This document shows, in pieces, positions 52,739 through 63,546 of a stretch of DNA of 64,000 bases. The DNA comes from an uncultured Polaribacter sp. (GTDB lineage Bacteria > Bacteroidota > Bacteroidia > Flavobacteriales > Flavobacteriaceae), in assembly GCF_947497695.1 (NCBI RefSeq), contig NZ_CANMHM010000001.1, positions 496,001 through 560,000 of the forward strand, in the 5' to 3' direction. A program made the position numbers and the translations under genes. The notes under the pieces are model-generated. The model saw only the letters and a list, made by a program, of their open reading frames with translations, did no database searches and was not told where the DNA came from. Each line of letters opens with the position of its first letter. Within the stretch, counting starts at the first letter, position 1.

Positions 52739-52833
52739 ATTTTTCTGATATTTGCTCTATTCTGTTAATAAAAATTGATAGTACAACAAAAATAAAATAA
52801 ATTATTACTTTAGTCGCCCAGTAAAAAAAGTTT

Positions 52834-53415
52834 ATGATTACACAAGTTAGAGGAAGATTAGTAGAAAAAAATCCAACAGAAGTTGTTGTAGATTGCAATG
52901 GTGTTGGGTATTTGCTTCATATTTCCCTAAATACATTTTCTAGTTTACCTGCAGATGAAAATGTTGTTTTATACACACATTTGTCTATTAGAGAAGATGC
53001 ACACACACTCTTTGGCTTTATTTCTAAAATGGAAAGAGAAGTTTTTAAGTTACTAATTTCTGTTTCTGGTGTAGGCCCAAGTATTGCAAGAACTATGTGC
53101 TCTTCTATGACAGCAGAAGAAATACAGCATGCAATTGCTTCTGAAAATGTAGCATTAATACAATCTGTAAAAGGAATTGGTGCAAAAACAGCACAAAGAG
53201 TTATTGTAGATTTAAAGGATAAAATTTTAAAAACCTTTAATATTGATGAAGTTTCTGTCTCTACAAGCAATACCAACAAAGATGAAGCGTTATCTGCTTT
53301 AGAGGTTTTAGGTTTTAACAAAAAACAATCAGAAAAAACAATTTCTGTTATTTTAAAAGAACAACCAGAAGCTTCTGTTGAAAATTTAATAAAATTAGCC
53401 TTAAAAAATTTATAA
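52834..53415 (+). CDS. ruvA: Holliday junction ATP-dependent DNA helicase subunit RuvA
   Basis: The 193-residue protein has the RuvA domains: an N-terminal OB-fold (MITQVRGRLVEKNPTEVVVD), two HhH motifs (about 70-130, LISVSGVGPSIARTM and VKGIGAKTAQRVIVDL), and the C-terminal domain that binds RuvB (ALEVLGFNKKQSEKTI). It tetramerizes on four-way junctions. It is the first gene of the ruvA-sprA-gcvH run that is conserved in Flavobacteriia; ruvB is not adjacent. Confidence 0.97.
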   Translation: MITQVRGRLVEKNPTEVVVDCNGVGYLLHISLNTFSSLPADENVVLYTHLSIREDAHTLFGFISKMEREVFKLLISVSGVGPSIARTMCSSMTAEEIQHAIASENVALIQSVKGIGAKTAQRVIVDLKDKILKTFNIDEVSVSTSNTNKDEALSALEVLGFNKKQSEKTISVILKEQPEASVENLIKLALKNL

Positions 53416-53419
53416 TAAA

Positions 53420-56400
53420 TTGAATAATTTTTTAAAATATACGTTCTTATTTTTTGCTTTTGCTGTTGTATCAAATACTTCTCTATCAGCACAAACAAAG
53501 GACGAAAATGATGCTACATCCGTAAAAAAAGATAGCATCAAATTAAGATACGACTTTAAAAAAACCCAAACAGGTGGTTTGTATTTAGATTATTTAGCAG
53601 AAAAAGAAATTATTTATGATAAGGGTTTAGACCAGTATGTTATCATAGAAAAAATTGGTGATTATCAAACAAGAACACCTGTATATCTTTCTCCAAGTGA
53701 ATATGCTCAATATCGTTTAAAAAGAGATATGAGGCAGTACTTTAAAGACAAAGTAAGTGCAACAAATCCAAAGAAAAAAGGTTCTCAAGAAACTCAAAAA
53801 AATCTACTCCCTACCTATTATATAAATTCTAAATTTTTTGAAACTATTTTTGGTGGTAATAGTGTAGAGGTAACAACTACAGGTAGTTTAGGTTTAAAAT
53901 TAGGAGGAATTTATCAAAATACAGACAATCCACAATTATCAGAACAAAACAGAAGTAGTTTTACTTTTGATTTTGACCAACAAATAAATGCAAGTATACA
54001 AGCAAAAGTTGGCGAAAGGCTAAAATTTATTGCAAATTATGATACACAATCTACATTCGACTTTCAGAATGTTGTAAGAATGGAGTTTATTCCTCCATCA
54101 CTTTCTGATGTTAAATATGGTGAAGATGGCATTATACAGGGTATTGAAGCAGGTAATATTGCCATGCCAATAAAAAACTCATTAATTAATGGTGCACAGA
54201 GTTTATTTGGGTTAAAAACCAATTTAAAATTTGGTAATACAAGGGTTACTGCTGTCTTTTCTCAACAAAATTCAGAGAGTACATCAGTAGTTGCAGAAGC
54301 AGGAGCTTCTATACAAGAGTTTGAATTGCAAGCTACAGATTATGATAACGATCGACACTTTTTCTTATCACATTATTTTTTAGATAATTATGCAAACTCA
54401 CTTAAAAATTATCCATTAATTAACAGTCAAGTTAGTATTACAAGAATAGAAGTTTGGGTTACCAATACAAACGCAAGCACAGAAGATTTTAGAAGTATTG
54501 TAGCTTTTGCAGATATTGGTGAGTCTGACATAGATGTTTTAGTAGATGATAATAATAGAGTTTTAGATCGTTCTATAGTTCAAGCTGAAGCTTCTGGTGG
54601 TAACTTGCCTTTTAATGGTGCAAATAAAATAGGTACAGATGCTTTAGAAAATGAAAACTTAAGAAATATATCTACAGTAGAAACGTATTTAAGAAATGAT
54701 TTTCAAATGGAACCTGGTACAGATTATTCGATGCTAGAAAACGCCAGAAAATTAGATCAGAATGAGTTTACCTTAAATTCACAATTAGGTTTTATTTCTT
54801 TAAACAGAAGATTAAATGATGGTGAGGTTTTAGCAGTTGCTTATGAATATACAATAGCTGGAGGTGTTAATGGAAGTACAAAAACTTCTTTTAAAGTAGG
54901 TGAGTTTTCTAATGATGGAATTCAATCTCCACAAAATTTAGCCGTAAAATTATTACGTAGTGAAATTTTACAAACTAGAAAAAAAGAAAATGGCGTTACC
55001 ATTCAAGAATCTTTTCCTACATGGCGTTTAATGATGAAAAACGTATATGCTTTGGGTGCATATCCTTTAGCAGAAGAAGGTTTCCGTTTCGAAATTCAAT
55101 ATAGAGATGATGAAACTGGTATACCCTCTAACGTTTTACAGAACGCTAAAACTCCAGGAATACCTAATTTACCATTATTACAAGTCTTAAAATTAGATCA
55201 ATTAGACCAAAGTCAATTTAAAGAACCCGATGGATTTTTTGATTATGTAGAAGGAATTACTGTAAACTCGCAAAACGGATTTATCTTTTTTCCAGAACCA
55301 GAACCTTTTGGTAATGATTTAGTGCAAAAAAATACAAATGATGTAGGTTTAGATGAAAATCAAGATGAATTCTTTTTGTTCAAACAATTATATTTAGATA
55401 CGAAAATCAATATTAAAAACAACTTTCAAAATAAAGACAAATACTTTTTAAAAGGATATTTTAAATCAGAAAATGCTGGTGGAATTCCTATTGGAGCATT
55501 TAATGTACCTAGAGGTTCTGTAAATGTAACTGCAGGAGGTAGACAGTTGGTAGAAGGTGTAGATTATGTAGTAGATTATCAGTTAGGACGTGTACAAATT
55601 ATAGATCCAGGTTTGCAAGCTTCTGGTACACCAATTAATGTTTCTACAGAAAACAACGCTGTATTTAATCAACAAAGAAAAACCTTTATGGGAGTTGATA
55701 TTCAACATGAATTTTCTGAACAATTTGTTGTTGGTGCAACCGTTTTAAATGTCAATGAAAGACCATTAACACCAAAGGTAAATTTTGGTGCAGACCCTAT
55801 AAATAATACCATGTTAGGGCTAAATATAGATTATGCTACAGAAGTACCTTATTTTACAAAATTAGCCAATAAACTTCCTTTTGTAGATACTGATGCACCT
55901 TCTAACTTATCTATTAGAGCTGACATGGCTTATTTATTGCCAGGAACGCCAAGTGGTATAGATGTTGCAGGTGCAGCCACAAGTTATATAGATGATTTTG
56001 AAGCTTCACAAACACCTATTAGCTTATTATCTCCTTTAGATTGGCACGAAGCAAGTACACCAAGATATGAAACAAATGATCGTTTTAATGGAAATAGTAG
56101 TGCACTAGCTTACAATTATAAAAGAGGAAAATTAGCTTGGTATAATATAGATCAACTTTTTTATGGTGCTGGTGACACACCAGATAGTGTAGATGCAGAT
56201 GAACTTTCTAGAGCAGAAACAAGACAAATAGATTTTAGCGAATTGTTTCCTAACGTTCAATTAGATATTATACAACAAACCTTAGTAAGAACCTTAGATT
56301 TAGCGTATTTCCCTGCAGAAAGAGGTTCTTATAACTTTAATACGGGAGCTGGAGTTAATGAAGATGGAACTTTTACAAATCCTGAAGAAAATTGGGGTGG

Positions 56401-59400
56401 AATTATGCGTTCATTAACAACCAATAATTTTGACCAAGCAAACGTGGAGTTCATGCAATTTTGGATCAAGGATCCTTATGAAAACTACTCATTAACAAAT
56501 GAAGAGGGTTTGCCAGTTGGTATGGATCCTCAAAATCCATCCAACCAAGTTGGAGACTTATACATTAACCTAGGAAATGTTTCTGAAGATATTGTAAAAG
56601 ACAATCGTAAAATGTATGAAAATGGGTTGCCAGAAAGTGGAGGAGAAATAAATACAGATACAACAATTTGGGGTGCAGTGCCTTCTAACCCTTCTATAAT
56701 TTATGCTTTTGATGATAGTGATGAATCTAGAGCTAATCAAGATGTTGGTTTAGATGGTTTAAATGACGCTAATGAACGCTTAAAACTTGCTGAAAACTTA
56801 GGAATTGATGTACAAAATTTGCCTTCTTATTTAGTTGATGATCCAGCATCAGACAACTTTCAATTTTTTAGAGGAGGTAATTTAGAGCAAATCAATGCAT
56901 CTATAATTACCAGATATAAAGATTTTAACAATACACAAGGTAATGCTCCAACAATTAATCAATCTCCAGAAACGTTTCCTACTTCTGCAACAGCATACCC
57001 AGATGTAGAAGATATTAATAGAGATCAAACCATGAATACTGTAGAAAGTTTTTATGAGTATAAAATTTCTATGAATAAAAATGATTTAGAAGTAGGTAGA
57101 AATTTTATTGTTGATAAAAAAACAACGCAACCTCGTTTAGAAAACGGCGATAATACCAAAAGTACAACTTGGTATCAATTTAGAGTACCTATTAGAAGTG
57201 GAGTACCTGTAAATGGAATCTCAGATTTTAATAGTATTCGTTTTGTAAGAATGTTTTTAACCAATTTTAAAATGCCAGTTGTAATTCGTTTTGGTGAGTT
57301 AGATTTAGTACGTGGAGATTGGAGGCGTTATACAAAAACAATAGATCCAAGTGTAAATCCATCAGAAGATTTAGATGCTAATACAGACTTAAGTAAATTT
57401 GAGGTTGGTGTAGTAAGTATAGAGCAAAATAATGGTAGTTACCAAACACCTCCAGGAATAGAAAGAGAACGTTTGCAAGGTACTACTACTGTACAACTAC
57501 AAAATGAACAATCGGTAACTTTAAAAGTAACAGACTTACCACCAAATAATGCAAGAGCAATTTTTAAAAATATTAGCATCGATTTAAGGCGTTTTAAAAA
57601 TTTAAAAATGTTTATGCATCTTCAAAAAAATGAAGGTGCTGCTGATATTAATGATAACGATTTTGCAGCAATTATTCGATTAGGTACAGATTTAGATGAT
57701 AATTATTACCAAATAGAATTGCCTTTAAAGGTATCGCAAAACGGAACTACTGCCCTAGATATTTGGCCAGAAGAAAATAACTTAAACGCATTCTTAGAAA
57801 CTTTTGGACAAGTAAAACTAGAGAGAGACAGAGCAGGAATTTCCCCTATAGAAGAATATTTATCTACAGAGCAAAATGCATCAATTCCTTATAAAATTTC
57901 TGTAAAAGGAAATCCTACTTTGGCAGATTTAAGCACTATTATGTTAGGTTTAAAAAATAATACAACTGCCCCAATTAGTGGAGAAATTTGGTTTAATGAA
58001 TTACGTTCTGCAGATTTTGATAACGATGGTGGTTGGGCAGCTGTTGTTAATGCAGATGCAAATTTTGCAGATGTTGCTAATGTATCATTAGCAGGTAGCA
58101 TTTCTACCATTGGTTTTGGTAATGTAGAGGACAGAGTTAACCAACGTAGTTTAGAAGATAGTAAACAGTATGATATTGCTACTTCTATTAATTTAGGAAA
58201 AGTGTTGTCACCAAAAGATTGGGGGCTTCAAATACCAATGAGTTATAGTGTTGGAGAGCGTTTTATAGACCCAAAATTTGATCCTCAAACACAAGATGTT
58301 AAATTTGCAGAGGCTAAAAGTTTCCATGAAAATAGACCTGCAGGTGAGGAAAGAGACCAAGATTTAGAAAACATCAATAATGCACAAGATTACACCAAAA
58401 GAACAAGCATTAGTTTTATCAATGTAAAAAAGAATAGAAACCCTAATTCTACCAAAAAACCGAGATTTTACGATGTAGAAAATTTAGCAGTTTCTTATGC
58501 TCATAACAATGAATTTCAGAAAAATTACAATATTCAAAAACAAATTAATGAAAGTGTTAGAGCCTCAGCATCTTATAACTATAAATTTAATTCTAAACCA
58601 ATAGAACCCTTTAAAAACACTAAAATTTTAAAAAGTAAATACTTAAAATTGATTAAAGATTTTAACTTTAACCCAATTCCTAAAACTTTTGCAGTTAACT
58701 CAAGCATCAACAGAAATTACAACGAGCAACAATCTAGAAATTTAATAGCAGGTTTGTCTGAGCAGCCAGAATTAAAACAACGTAGATTTTTATTTGATTG
58801 GGATTATACCATTGGTTTTGATCTTACAAAATCATTGCAATTAAACTTTAATGCAACCAATAATTATCTGTATGATACTTTTAACAATGATAATGAAGAT
58901 TTGCAGGTTTTTGATGATTTCTTTAACACAGGTAGAGCAAATCATTACCATCAAAAGTTAAATGCAACGTATGATTTACCTTTAAATAAAATTCCGTTTT
59001 TAAAATTTATAAGAGCAGATTATGGGTATACAGCAGATTTTGATTGGCAAGCAGCACCACAAAATACGGTTACAATAAATGATATTGATGTTCCTTCTGT
59101 AGATCTTATTGGTAATGTTATTCAGAATGCAAATACGCATAATTTAAATACTACTTTTAATCTTACTAGTTTATATAAAAGTACCGGTTTTGAAAAATGG
59201 GCAAAAACAGAAAGAGTTCCTTTACCTCTAGAAAAAGCTCCAATATTGCCAGATACTTTGGCAAAAAAACCTAAAAAAATAAAACAAAAATACAAAAGGG
59301 TTAATTATGCTAAAGATAAAACACCTATTGAAAAAAGAATTTTAAAAGGTATTTATACTCTGGTTACTTCAGCAAAACAAGCTAAAATTAGCTATTCAGA

Positions 59401-60670
59401 AAATAATGGGCAATTATTACCAGGTTACAATCAAAATATTGGGTTTTTAGGAGGAGCACCTACCTCTTTTGCATTTGGTAGCCAAGTAGATATTAGAAAT
59501 ACAGCTTTAGAAAATGGATGGTTTGTTGGCAGAAATGCAGCAGAAGATTATTATAGTAAAACATACAGTAGAACACATTATAATAAGTTAGATTACACTT
59601 TTACCTTAAAACCAATAAAAGATTTAAATATTGATGTTAGAGGAAATAAGATACAAACAAGAGACTTATCTCAACAATTAGATCTTATTAATGGAAGTAA
59701 TCAATTTGAAGCAACTCCATTCTTTGAATCAGGAAACTTTAGTACTAGTTACTCTATGATTTCTACTGCATTTACAGATGGTGATGCCTTGTTTCAAACA
59801 ATGAGAGATAACAGAGCCATTATTTCAAATAGATTGGCAAATGAAAGTGGAGCTCCTGCAAGTGGTTATGGAGAAAGTAGCCAGCAAGTTTTATTACCTG
59901 CTTTTATGGCTGCTTATTCTGGTAAAGATCCAGAAAAAGTAAATACAAGTTTGTTTAGAGATATTCCTATCCCTAACTGGACTTTACGTTATAACGGATT
60001 GATGAAGTTTGATTTTTTTAAGAAAAATTTTAGCAATTTTGTAGTTTCTCATGGGTATAGATCTTCTTACACAGTCTCTAATTTTACAAATAACTTACTA
60101 TTTAACCCTAATAATGATGCTAATAGTTTAGAACCAAACTTAAATATTGCAGGTAATTACGAACCAGAATTATTAGTTTCTGCTGTTACTTTGGTTGATG
60201 AGTTTTCACCATTGATTAAATTAGATATGAAAATGAGAAATTCATTCTCTTTAAGAGGAGAAATTAAGAGTGACAGAACTTTAACAATGAATTTTAATAA
60301 CAGTACTTTAACAGATATTGTAGGAACAGAATATATATTTGGAATGGGTTATTTAATTAAAGATGTAAAATTTAAAACAAGTTTTACAGGTACCCAACAA
60401 ACCTTACAAGGTGATGTAAATATAAGAGCAGATGTTTCATTAAGAGATAATTTAACGCAAATTAGATCTGTAGATGAAGATAACAATCAAATTAGTGGTG
60501 GTCAAAGATTATTTTCTATTAAATTTACTGCAGATTATAGATTAACACCAAACTTAACAGCGGCGTTTTACTACAATCATCAAACATCAAGATATGCAAT
60601 ATCAACCACTTTCCCTAGACAAGCAATAAATGCAGGGTTTAACATTGTATACAACTTAGGAGGAAATTAA
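53420..60670 (+). CDS. sprA: SprA, the outer-membrane translocon of the type IX secretion system
   Basis: The 2416-residue protein is by far the largest in the window. A signal peptide ends near SLSAQT. Two SprA-N type regions are visible, with TTGSLGLKLGGIYQNTDNP near the start and many repeated outer-membrane strands to the end YNLGGN. In Flavobacterium, SprA forms a 36-strand barrel that is the T9SS pore and is also needed for gliding. Its start is TTG at 53420, 4 bases after ruvA; an ATG alternative is not seen near the signal. The three sorting-domain proteins at 17.8-20.7 kb would be among its cargo. Confidence 0.97.
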   Translation: MNNFLKYTFLFFAFAVVSNTSLSAQTKDENDATSVKKDSIKLRYDFKKTQTGGLYLDYLAEKEIIYDKGLDQYVIIEKIGDYQTRTPVYLSPSEYAQYRLKRDMRQYFKDKVSATNPKKKGSQETQKNLLPTYYINSKFFETIFGGNSVEVTTTGSLGLKLGGIYQNTDNPQLSEQNRSSFTFDFDQQINASIQAKVGERLKFIANYDTQSTFDFQNVVRMEFIPPSLSDVKYGEDGIIQGIEAGNIAMPIKNSLINGAQSLFGLKTNLKFGNTRVTAVFSQQNSESTSVVAEAGASIQEFELQATDYDNDRHFFLSHYFLDNYANSLKNYPLINSQVSITRIEVWVTNTNASTEDFRSIVAFADIGESDIDVLVDDNNRVLDRSIVQAEASGGNLPFNGANKIGTDALENENLRNISTVETYLRNDFQMEPGTDYSMLENARKLDQNEFTLNSQLGFISLNRRLNDGEVLAVAYEYTIAGGVNGSTKTSFKVGEFSNDGIQSPQNLAVKLLRSEILQTRKKENGVTIQESFPTWRLMMKNVYALGAYPLAEEGFRFEIQYRDDETGIPSNVLQNAKTPGIPNLPLLQVLKLDQLDQSQFKEPDGFFDYVEGITVNSQNGFIFFPEPEPFGNDLVQKNTNDVGLDENQDEFFLFKQLYLDTKINIKNNFQNKDKYFLKGYFKSENAGGIPIGAFNVPRGSVNVTAGGRQLVEGVDYVVDYQLGRVQIIDPGLQASGTPINVSTENNAVFNQQRKTFMGVDIQHEFSEQFVVGATVLNVNERPLTPKVNFGADPINNTMLGLNIDYATEVPYFTKLANKLPFVDTDAPSNLSIRADMAYLLPGTPSGIDVAGAATSYIDDFEASQTPISLLSPLDWHEASTPRYETNDRFNGNSSALAYNYKRGKLAWYNIDQLFYGAGDTPDSVDADELSRAETRQIDFSELFPNVQLDIIQQTLVRTLDLAYFPAERGSYNFNTGAGVNEDGTFTNPEENWGGIMRSLTTNNFDQANVEFMQFWIKDPYENYSLTNEEGLPVGMDPQNPSNQVGDLYINLGNVSEDIVKDNRKMYENGLPESGGEINTDTTIWGAVPSNPSIIYAFDDSDESRANQDVGLDGLNDANERLKLAENLGIDVQNLPSYLVDDPASDNFQFFRGGNLEQINASIITRYKDFNNTQGNAPTINQSPETFPTSATAYPDVEDINRDQTMNTVESFYEYKISMNKNDLEVGRNFIVDKKTTQPRLENGDNTKSTTWYQFRVPIRSGVPVNGISDFNSIRFVRMFLTNFKMPVVIRFGELDLVRGDWRRYTKTIDPSVNPSEDLDANTDLSKFEVGVVSIEQNNGSYQTPPGIERERLQGTTTVQLQNEQSVTLKVTDLPPNNARAIFKNISIDLRRFKNLKMFMHLQKNEGAADINDNDFAAIIRLGTDLDDNYYQIELPLKVSQNGTTALDIWPEENNLNAFLETFGQVKLERDRAGISPIEEYLSTEQNASIPYKISVKGNPTLADLSTIMLGLKNNTTAPISGEIWFNELRSADFDNDGGWAAVVNADANFADVANVSLAGSISTIGFGNVEDRVNQRSLEDSKQYDIATSINLGKVLSPKDWGLQIPMSYSVGERFIDPKFDPQTQDVKFAEAKSFHENRPAGEERDQDLENINNAQDYTKRTSISFINVKKNRNPNSTKKPRFYDVENLAVSYAHNNEFQKNYNIQKQINESVRASASYNYKFNSKPIEPFKNTKILKSKYLKLIKDFNFNPIPKTFAVNSSINRNYNEQQSRNLIAGLSEQPELKQRRFLFDWDYTIGFDLTKSLQLNFNATNNYLYDTFNNDNEDLQVFDDFFNTGRANHYHQKLNATYDLPLNKIPFLKFIRADYGYTADFDWQAAPQNTVTINDIDVPSVDLIGNVIQNANTHNLNTTFNLTSLYKSTGFEKWAKTERVPLPLEKAPILPDTLAKKPKKIKQKYKRVNYAKDKTPIEKRILKGIYTLVTSAKQAKISYSENNGQLLPGYNQNIGFLGGAPTSFAFGSQVDIRNTALENGWFVGRNAAEDYYSKTYSRTHYNKLDYTFTLKPIKDLNIDVRGNKIQTRDLSQQLDLINGSNQFEATPFFESGNFSTSYSMISTAFTDGDALFQTMRDNRAIISNRLANESGAPASGYGESSQQVLLPAFMAAYSGKDPEKVNTSLFRDIPIPNWTLRYNGLMKFDFFKKNFSNFVVSHGYRSSYTVSNFTNNLLFNPNNDANSLEPNLNIAGNYEPELLVSAVTLVDEFSPLIKLDMKMRNSFSLRGEIKSDRTLTMNFNNSTLTDIVGTEYIFGMGYLIKDVKFKTSFTGTQQTLQGDVNIRADVSLRDNLTQIRSVDEDNNQISGGQRLFSIKFTADYRLTPNLTAAFYYNHQTSRYAISTTFPRQAINAGFNIVYNLGGN

Positions 60671-60690
60671 AATAATTTAAAATAAAGGAA

Positions 60691-61071
60691 ATGAATTTAC
60701 CATCAGACTTAAAATACACCAAAGATCATGAGTGGATTAAAATTGAAGGAAATATTGCTACAGTTGGCATTACAGATTTTGCTCAAGGAGAGTTAGGAGA
60801 CATCGTTTATGTAGATGTTGACACTTTAGATGATACTGTAGAAGAAGGAGAAATTTTTGGCTCTGTAGAAGCCGTTAAAACAGTTTCAGATTTATTTATG
60901 CCATTAACTGGTGAGGTAATTGAATTCAACACTGAGTTAGAAGACGATCCTGAGTTGGTAAACTCAAATCCTTATGATAAAGGATGGATGATTAAAATTG
61001 AAATTTCAGACCCATCACAAATAGAAAATTTATTAGATGCTGAAGCGTATAAAGAGCTTATTACTGCATAA
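60691..61071 (+). CDS. gcvH: Glycine cleavage system H protein
   Basis: The 126-residue lipoyl carrier moves the methylamine of glycine between the P and T proteins. The lipoylated Lys is Lys63 in [14 protein letters not shown]. The N-terminus [16 protein letters not shown] is typical. It lies 20 bases after sprA, in the flavobacterial ruvA-sprA-gcvH arrangement, and overlaps the next gene by 35 bases. Confidence 0.98.
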   Translation: MNLPSDLKYTKDHEWIKIEGNIATVGITDFAQGELGDIVYVDVDTLDDTVEEGEIFGSVEAVKTVSDLFMPLTGEVIEFNTELEDDPELVNSNPYDKGWMIKIEISDPSQIENLLDAEAYKELITA

Positions 61072-61417
61072 TTCAGTATTTATAGCAATTATAATAACAA
61101 TTGCTATTGCCTATTTAAGCTTAATGAAAATGCCAAAAGTAGAAGTACATTTTGGCAATTCTGATAAGTTATATCATATAATTGCTTATTTTTCATTGGC
61201 TTTTTTTTGGTTATTTACTTTTTATAAAAAACCATCATTAAAGTATTTTGTAATTATTGCATGTATTATTTATGGCATTATTATTGAATACTTGCAAAGT
61301 ACAATAACTGTTTATAGAACAGGCGATTTTAGAGACGCCATTGCAAACACAATAGGTATTCTGTTAGGATTGATTGTTTTTACTCAAATTTTAAAAAAAA
61401 TTAAGGTTAATTCATAG
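61037..61417 (+). CDS. VanZ-like membrane protein
   Basis: The 126-residue protein has four membrane spans and the VanZ-family pattern [20 protein letters not shown] with [20 protein letters not shown], ending in a membrane helix and KKIKVNS. VanZ-like proteins are of undefined function in most species. The start at 61037 lies within gcvH (35-base overlap in another frame); later starts would lose the first membrane span. It is expected to be translated with gcvH. Confidence 0.85.
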   Translation: MLKRIKSLLLHNSVFIAIIITIAIAYLSLMKMPKVEVHFGNSDKLYHIIAYFSLAFFWLFTFYKKPSLKYFVIIACIIYGIIIEYLQSTITVYRTGDFRDAIANTIGILLGLIVFTQILKKIKVNS

Positions 61418-61480
61418 TAAGACTTGCTACTAAACCAATAATTTAATTAAATTAGCGAACTATTAAAAAAACTTTTTAAA

Positions 61481-62200
61481 ATGGAAATAAAGAAAAACCC
61501 AAAGTCAAACTTAGAAAATTACAGCAAAATTTTTATGCAAATAGGTTTAGTTTTAGCCCTTTTTATAACTTATGTTTCAATTGAAAAGAAAACTTATGAA
61601 AAAGAAATTGCTGCTTTTGCTGATGTAGTTATGAATGCAGTAATGGAAGAAGATATTCCTATTACTCAAAGGGTAGAACCAGTAAAGCCACAAACACCTC
61701 CACCTCCAGCTCCTGAAAAGATAGAAATTGTAGAAGATGATAAAGTTGTTGAAGAAACCGTAATAGAATCTACAGAAACAGATGAAACTGAAGCTGTAGT
61801 AGTTGATGAAATTGTAGAAATTGCAGAAGTTGAAGAAGTGATTGAAGATGTAAGTTTTATGATTATTGAAGACGTACCTGTATTTCCTGGCTGTAAAGGA
61901 AATAAAAAACAACTAAGTGATTGCTTCAACAAAAAAATTCAAAGACATTTTACAAGAAAGTTTGATGCTAATTTACCTAATGAAGTAGGTTTAGATTCAG
62001 GTAGAAAAAGAGTATTTATTCAATTTAAAATTGATAAAAGTGGTAATGTTGTAAATATACAAGCAAGAGCTCCACACCCAAAACTTAAAGATGAGGTTAT
62101 TAAAGTAATGAAACAATTACCAAAAATGAAACCTGGTAAACAAAGAGGTAAGCCAGTTGGTGTAAAATATAGTATTCCTTTTACTTTACAAGTTGAGTAA
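61481..62200 (+). CDS. tonB: Energy transducer TonB
   Basis: The 239-residue protein has an N-terminal membrane anchor (about 18-35, FMQIGLVLALFITYVSI), a proline-rich then Glu/Val-rich periplasmic stretch (about 60-130, VKPQTPPPPAPEK), and a C-terminal TonB domain (about 150-239) with IEDVPVFPGCKGNKK, RVFIQFKIDKSGNV and PVGVKYSIPFTLQV. It couples the proton motive force to outer-membrane receptors. exbBD is not in the window. A terminator follows. Confidence 0.93.
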   Translation: MEIKKNPKSNLENYSKIFMQIGLVLALFITYVSIEKKTYEKEIAAFADVVMNAVMEEDIPITQRVEPVKPQTPPPPAPEKIEIVEDDKVVEETVIESTETDETEAVVVDEIVEIAEVEEVIEDVSFMIIEDVPVFPGCKGNKKQLSDCFNKKIQRHFTRKFDANLPNEVGLDSGRKRVFIQFKIDKSGNVVNIQARAPHPKLKDEVIKVMKQLPKMKPGKQRGKPVGVKYSIPFTLQVE

Positions 62201-62221
62201 AATACTAAAAATAATACAATT

Positions 62222-62257
62222 AAAAACGTTTAGAATTCTATTTCTAAACGTTTTTTT
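62222..62257 (+). terminator. Intrinsic terminator after tonB
   Basis: A perfect 14-bp stem AAAAACGTTTAGAA/TTCTAAACGTTTTT has a 6-base loop and a T-run after it. Confidence 0.85.
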
Positions 62258-62330
62258 GTTTTAAACATAGTCTTAAAATTATTGATTTTTAGTTCTTAAA
62301 AAAAATAACATTCAAATAAATTAATTGTAC

Positions 62331-62684
62331 ATGAAAGTTTTAAACATCATCTTAATAGGTTTAGTTGTATTGATTCATATTTATATTGTATATCTAGAAA
62401 TGTTTATTTGGACATCCAATAAAACAATTAAAGCTTTTGGATTAAAAGACAAACAATTTGCCCTAGAAACTAAAATAATGGCAGCAAACCAAGGCTTGTA
62501 TAATGGGTTTGTTGCTGCGGGTTTACTATGGTCTTTAATTGCTAGTAAAACAGATGTTGCCTTATTCTTTTTAATTTTTGTTACAATTGCTGGAATTTAT
62601 GGAGCTTACTCAACAAAACAAATTCGAATACTGTATATTCAATCTGTGCCTGCAATTTTAGGCATTATATCTATACTTTTATAA
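62331..62684 (+). CDS. DUF1304-family membrane protein
   Basis: From the ATG at 62331 the product has 117 residues; a TTG two codons earlier is possible. Four hydrophobic spans and the family segments HIYIVYLEMFIWTS, MAANQGLYNGFVAAGLLW and AYSTKQIRILYIQSVPAILG define DUF1304, an inner-membrane family of unknown function. It stands between tonB and mscS on the same strand. Confidence 0.87.
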   Translation: MKVLNIILIGLVVLIHIYIVYLEMFIWTSNKTIKAFGLKDKQFALETKIMAANQGLYNGFVAAGLLWSLIASKTDVALFFLIFVTIAGIYGAYSTKQIRILYIQSVPAILGIISILL

Positions 62685-62705
62685 GTATTTTAAAGATTAA
62701 GATAT

Positions 62706-62713
62706 TACTTTTG
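62706..62713 (+). promoter_or_regulatory. -7 element of the mechanosensitive channel gene
   Basis: TACTTTTG fits TAnnTTTG, 26 bases before the start codon. No ideal TTG upstream. Confidence 0.45.
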
Positions 62714-62739
62714 TATTTCATAATTATAAAAAAACAAAT

Positions 62740-63546
62740 ATGGAAGATTTTATTAAAACAATTAAAGATTTTACACTTGAAAACGCACCAAATGTTCTAA
62801 TAGCATTAGCAATACTAATTATTGGTTTGTTTGCTATTAAAACAATTGTAAAAACATCAAAAAAAGTAATGAATAAAGGTGGCTTAGACATTACTTTGCA
62901 AAAATTCTTAGGCAATTTATTAGGTTGGGCATTAAAAATAGTATTATTTATTGTTGTAATTTCTAAGCTAGGTATAGAAACCACCTCTTTTGCAGCAATA
63001 TTGGCAGCAGCAGGTTTGGCAGTAGGTTTGGCTTTGCAAGGTTCTTTGGCTAATTTTGCTGGTGGAGTATTAATTATGATTTTTAAACCTATTAAAATAG
63101 GCGATTTAATTGAAGCTCAAGGTGAATTAGGGGTTGTAAAAGAAATTGAAATTTTTACAACAAAACTAACAGGTTTATCTAACAGAGAAATCATTATACC
63201 TAATGGATCTTTATCTAACGGAACTATAATAAACTACACAACAGAAGGTACACGTAGAGTAGATTTAACAATTGGTGTGTCTTATGATGCTGATATCAAA
63301 AAAACAAAAGAAGTTTTAATGAACGTTTTAACTTCTCATCCAAAAGTTTTACAAACTCCTGCACCAACAGTAAATGTAGCTGAATTGGCAGATAGCTCTG
63401 TAAACTTTGCTGTTAGACCTTGGAGTACTTCAGATGATTATTGGGACGTATATTTTGGGATTACAGAAAATGTTAAAATAGCTTTAGATAAAGCAGGTAT
63501 TGAAATTCCTTATCCACATTCTGTAGAAATTCATAAAGAAAATTAA
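62740..63546 (+). CDS. MscS-type small-conductance mechanosensitive channel
   Basis: The 268-residue protein has the MscS plan: two or three N-terminal membrane spans, the pore-lining helix rich in Gly/Ala (FAAILAAAGLAVGLALQGSL, ANFAGGVLIMIFKPIKIGD), and the beta and C-terminal domains (IIIPNGSLSNGTIINYT, PYPHSVEIHKEN). It releases solutes upon osmotic downshock. Its stop overlaps the end of the convergent tsaB gene by 4 bases. Confidence 0.95.
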   Translation: MEDFIKTIKDFTLENAPNVLIALAILIIGLFAIKTIVKTSKKVMNKGGLDITLQKFLGNLLGWALKIVLFIVVISKLGIETTSFAAILAAAGLAVGLALQGSLANFAGGVLIMIFKPIKIGDLIEAQGELGVVKEIEIFTTKLTGLSNREIIIPNGSLSNGTIINYTTEGTRRVDLTIGVSYDADIKKTKEVLMNVLTSHPKVLQTPAPTVNVAELADSSVNFAVRPWSTSDDYWDVYFGITENVKIALDKAGIEIPYPHSVEIHKEN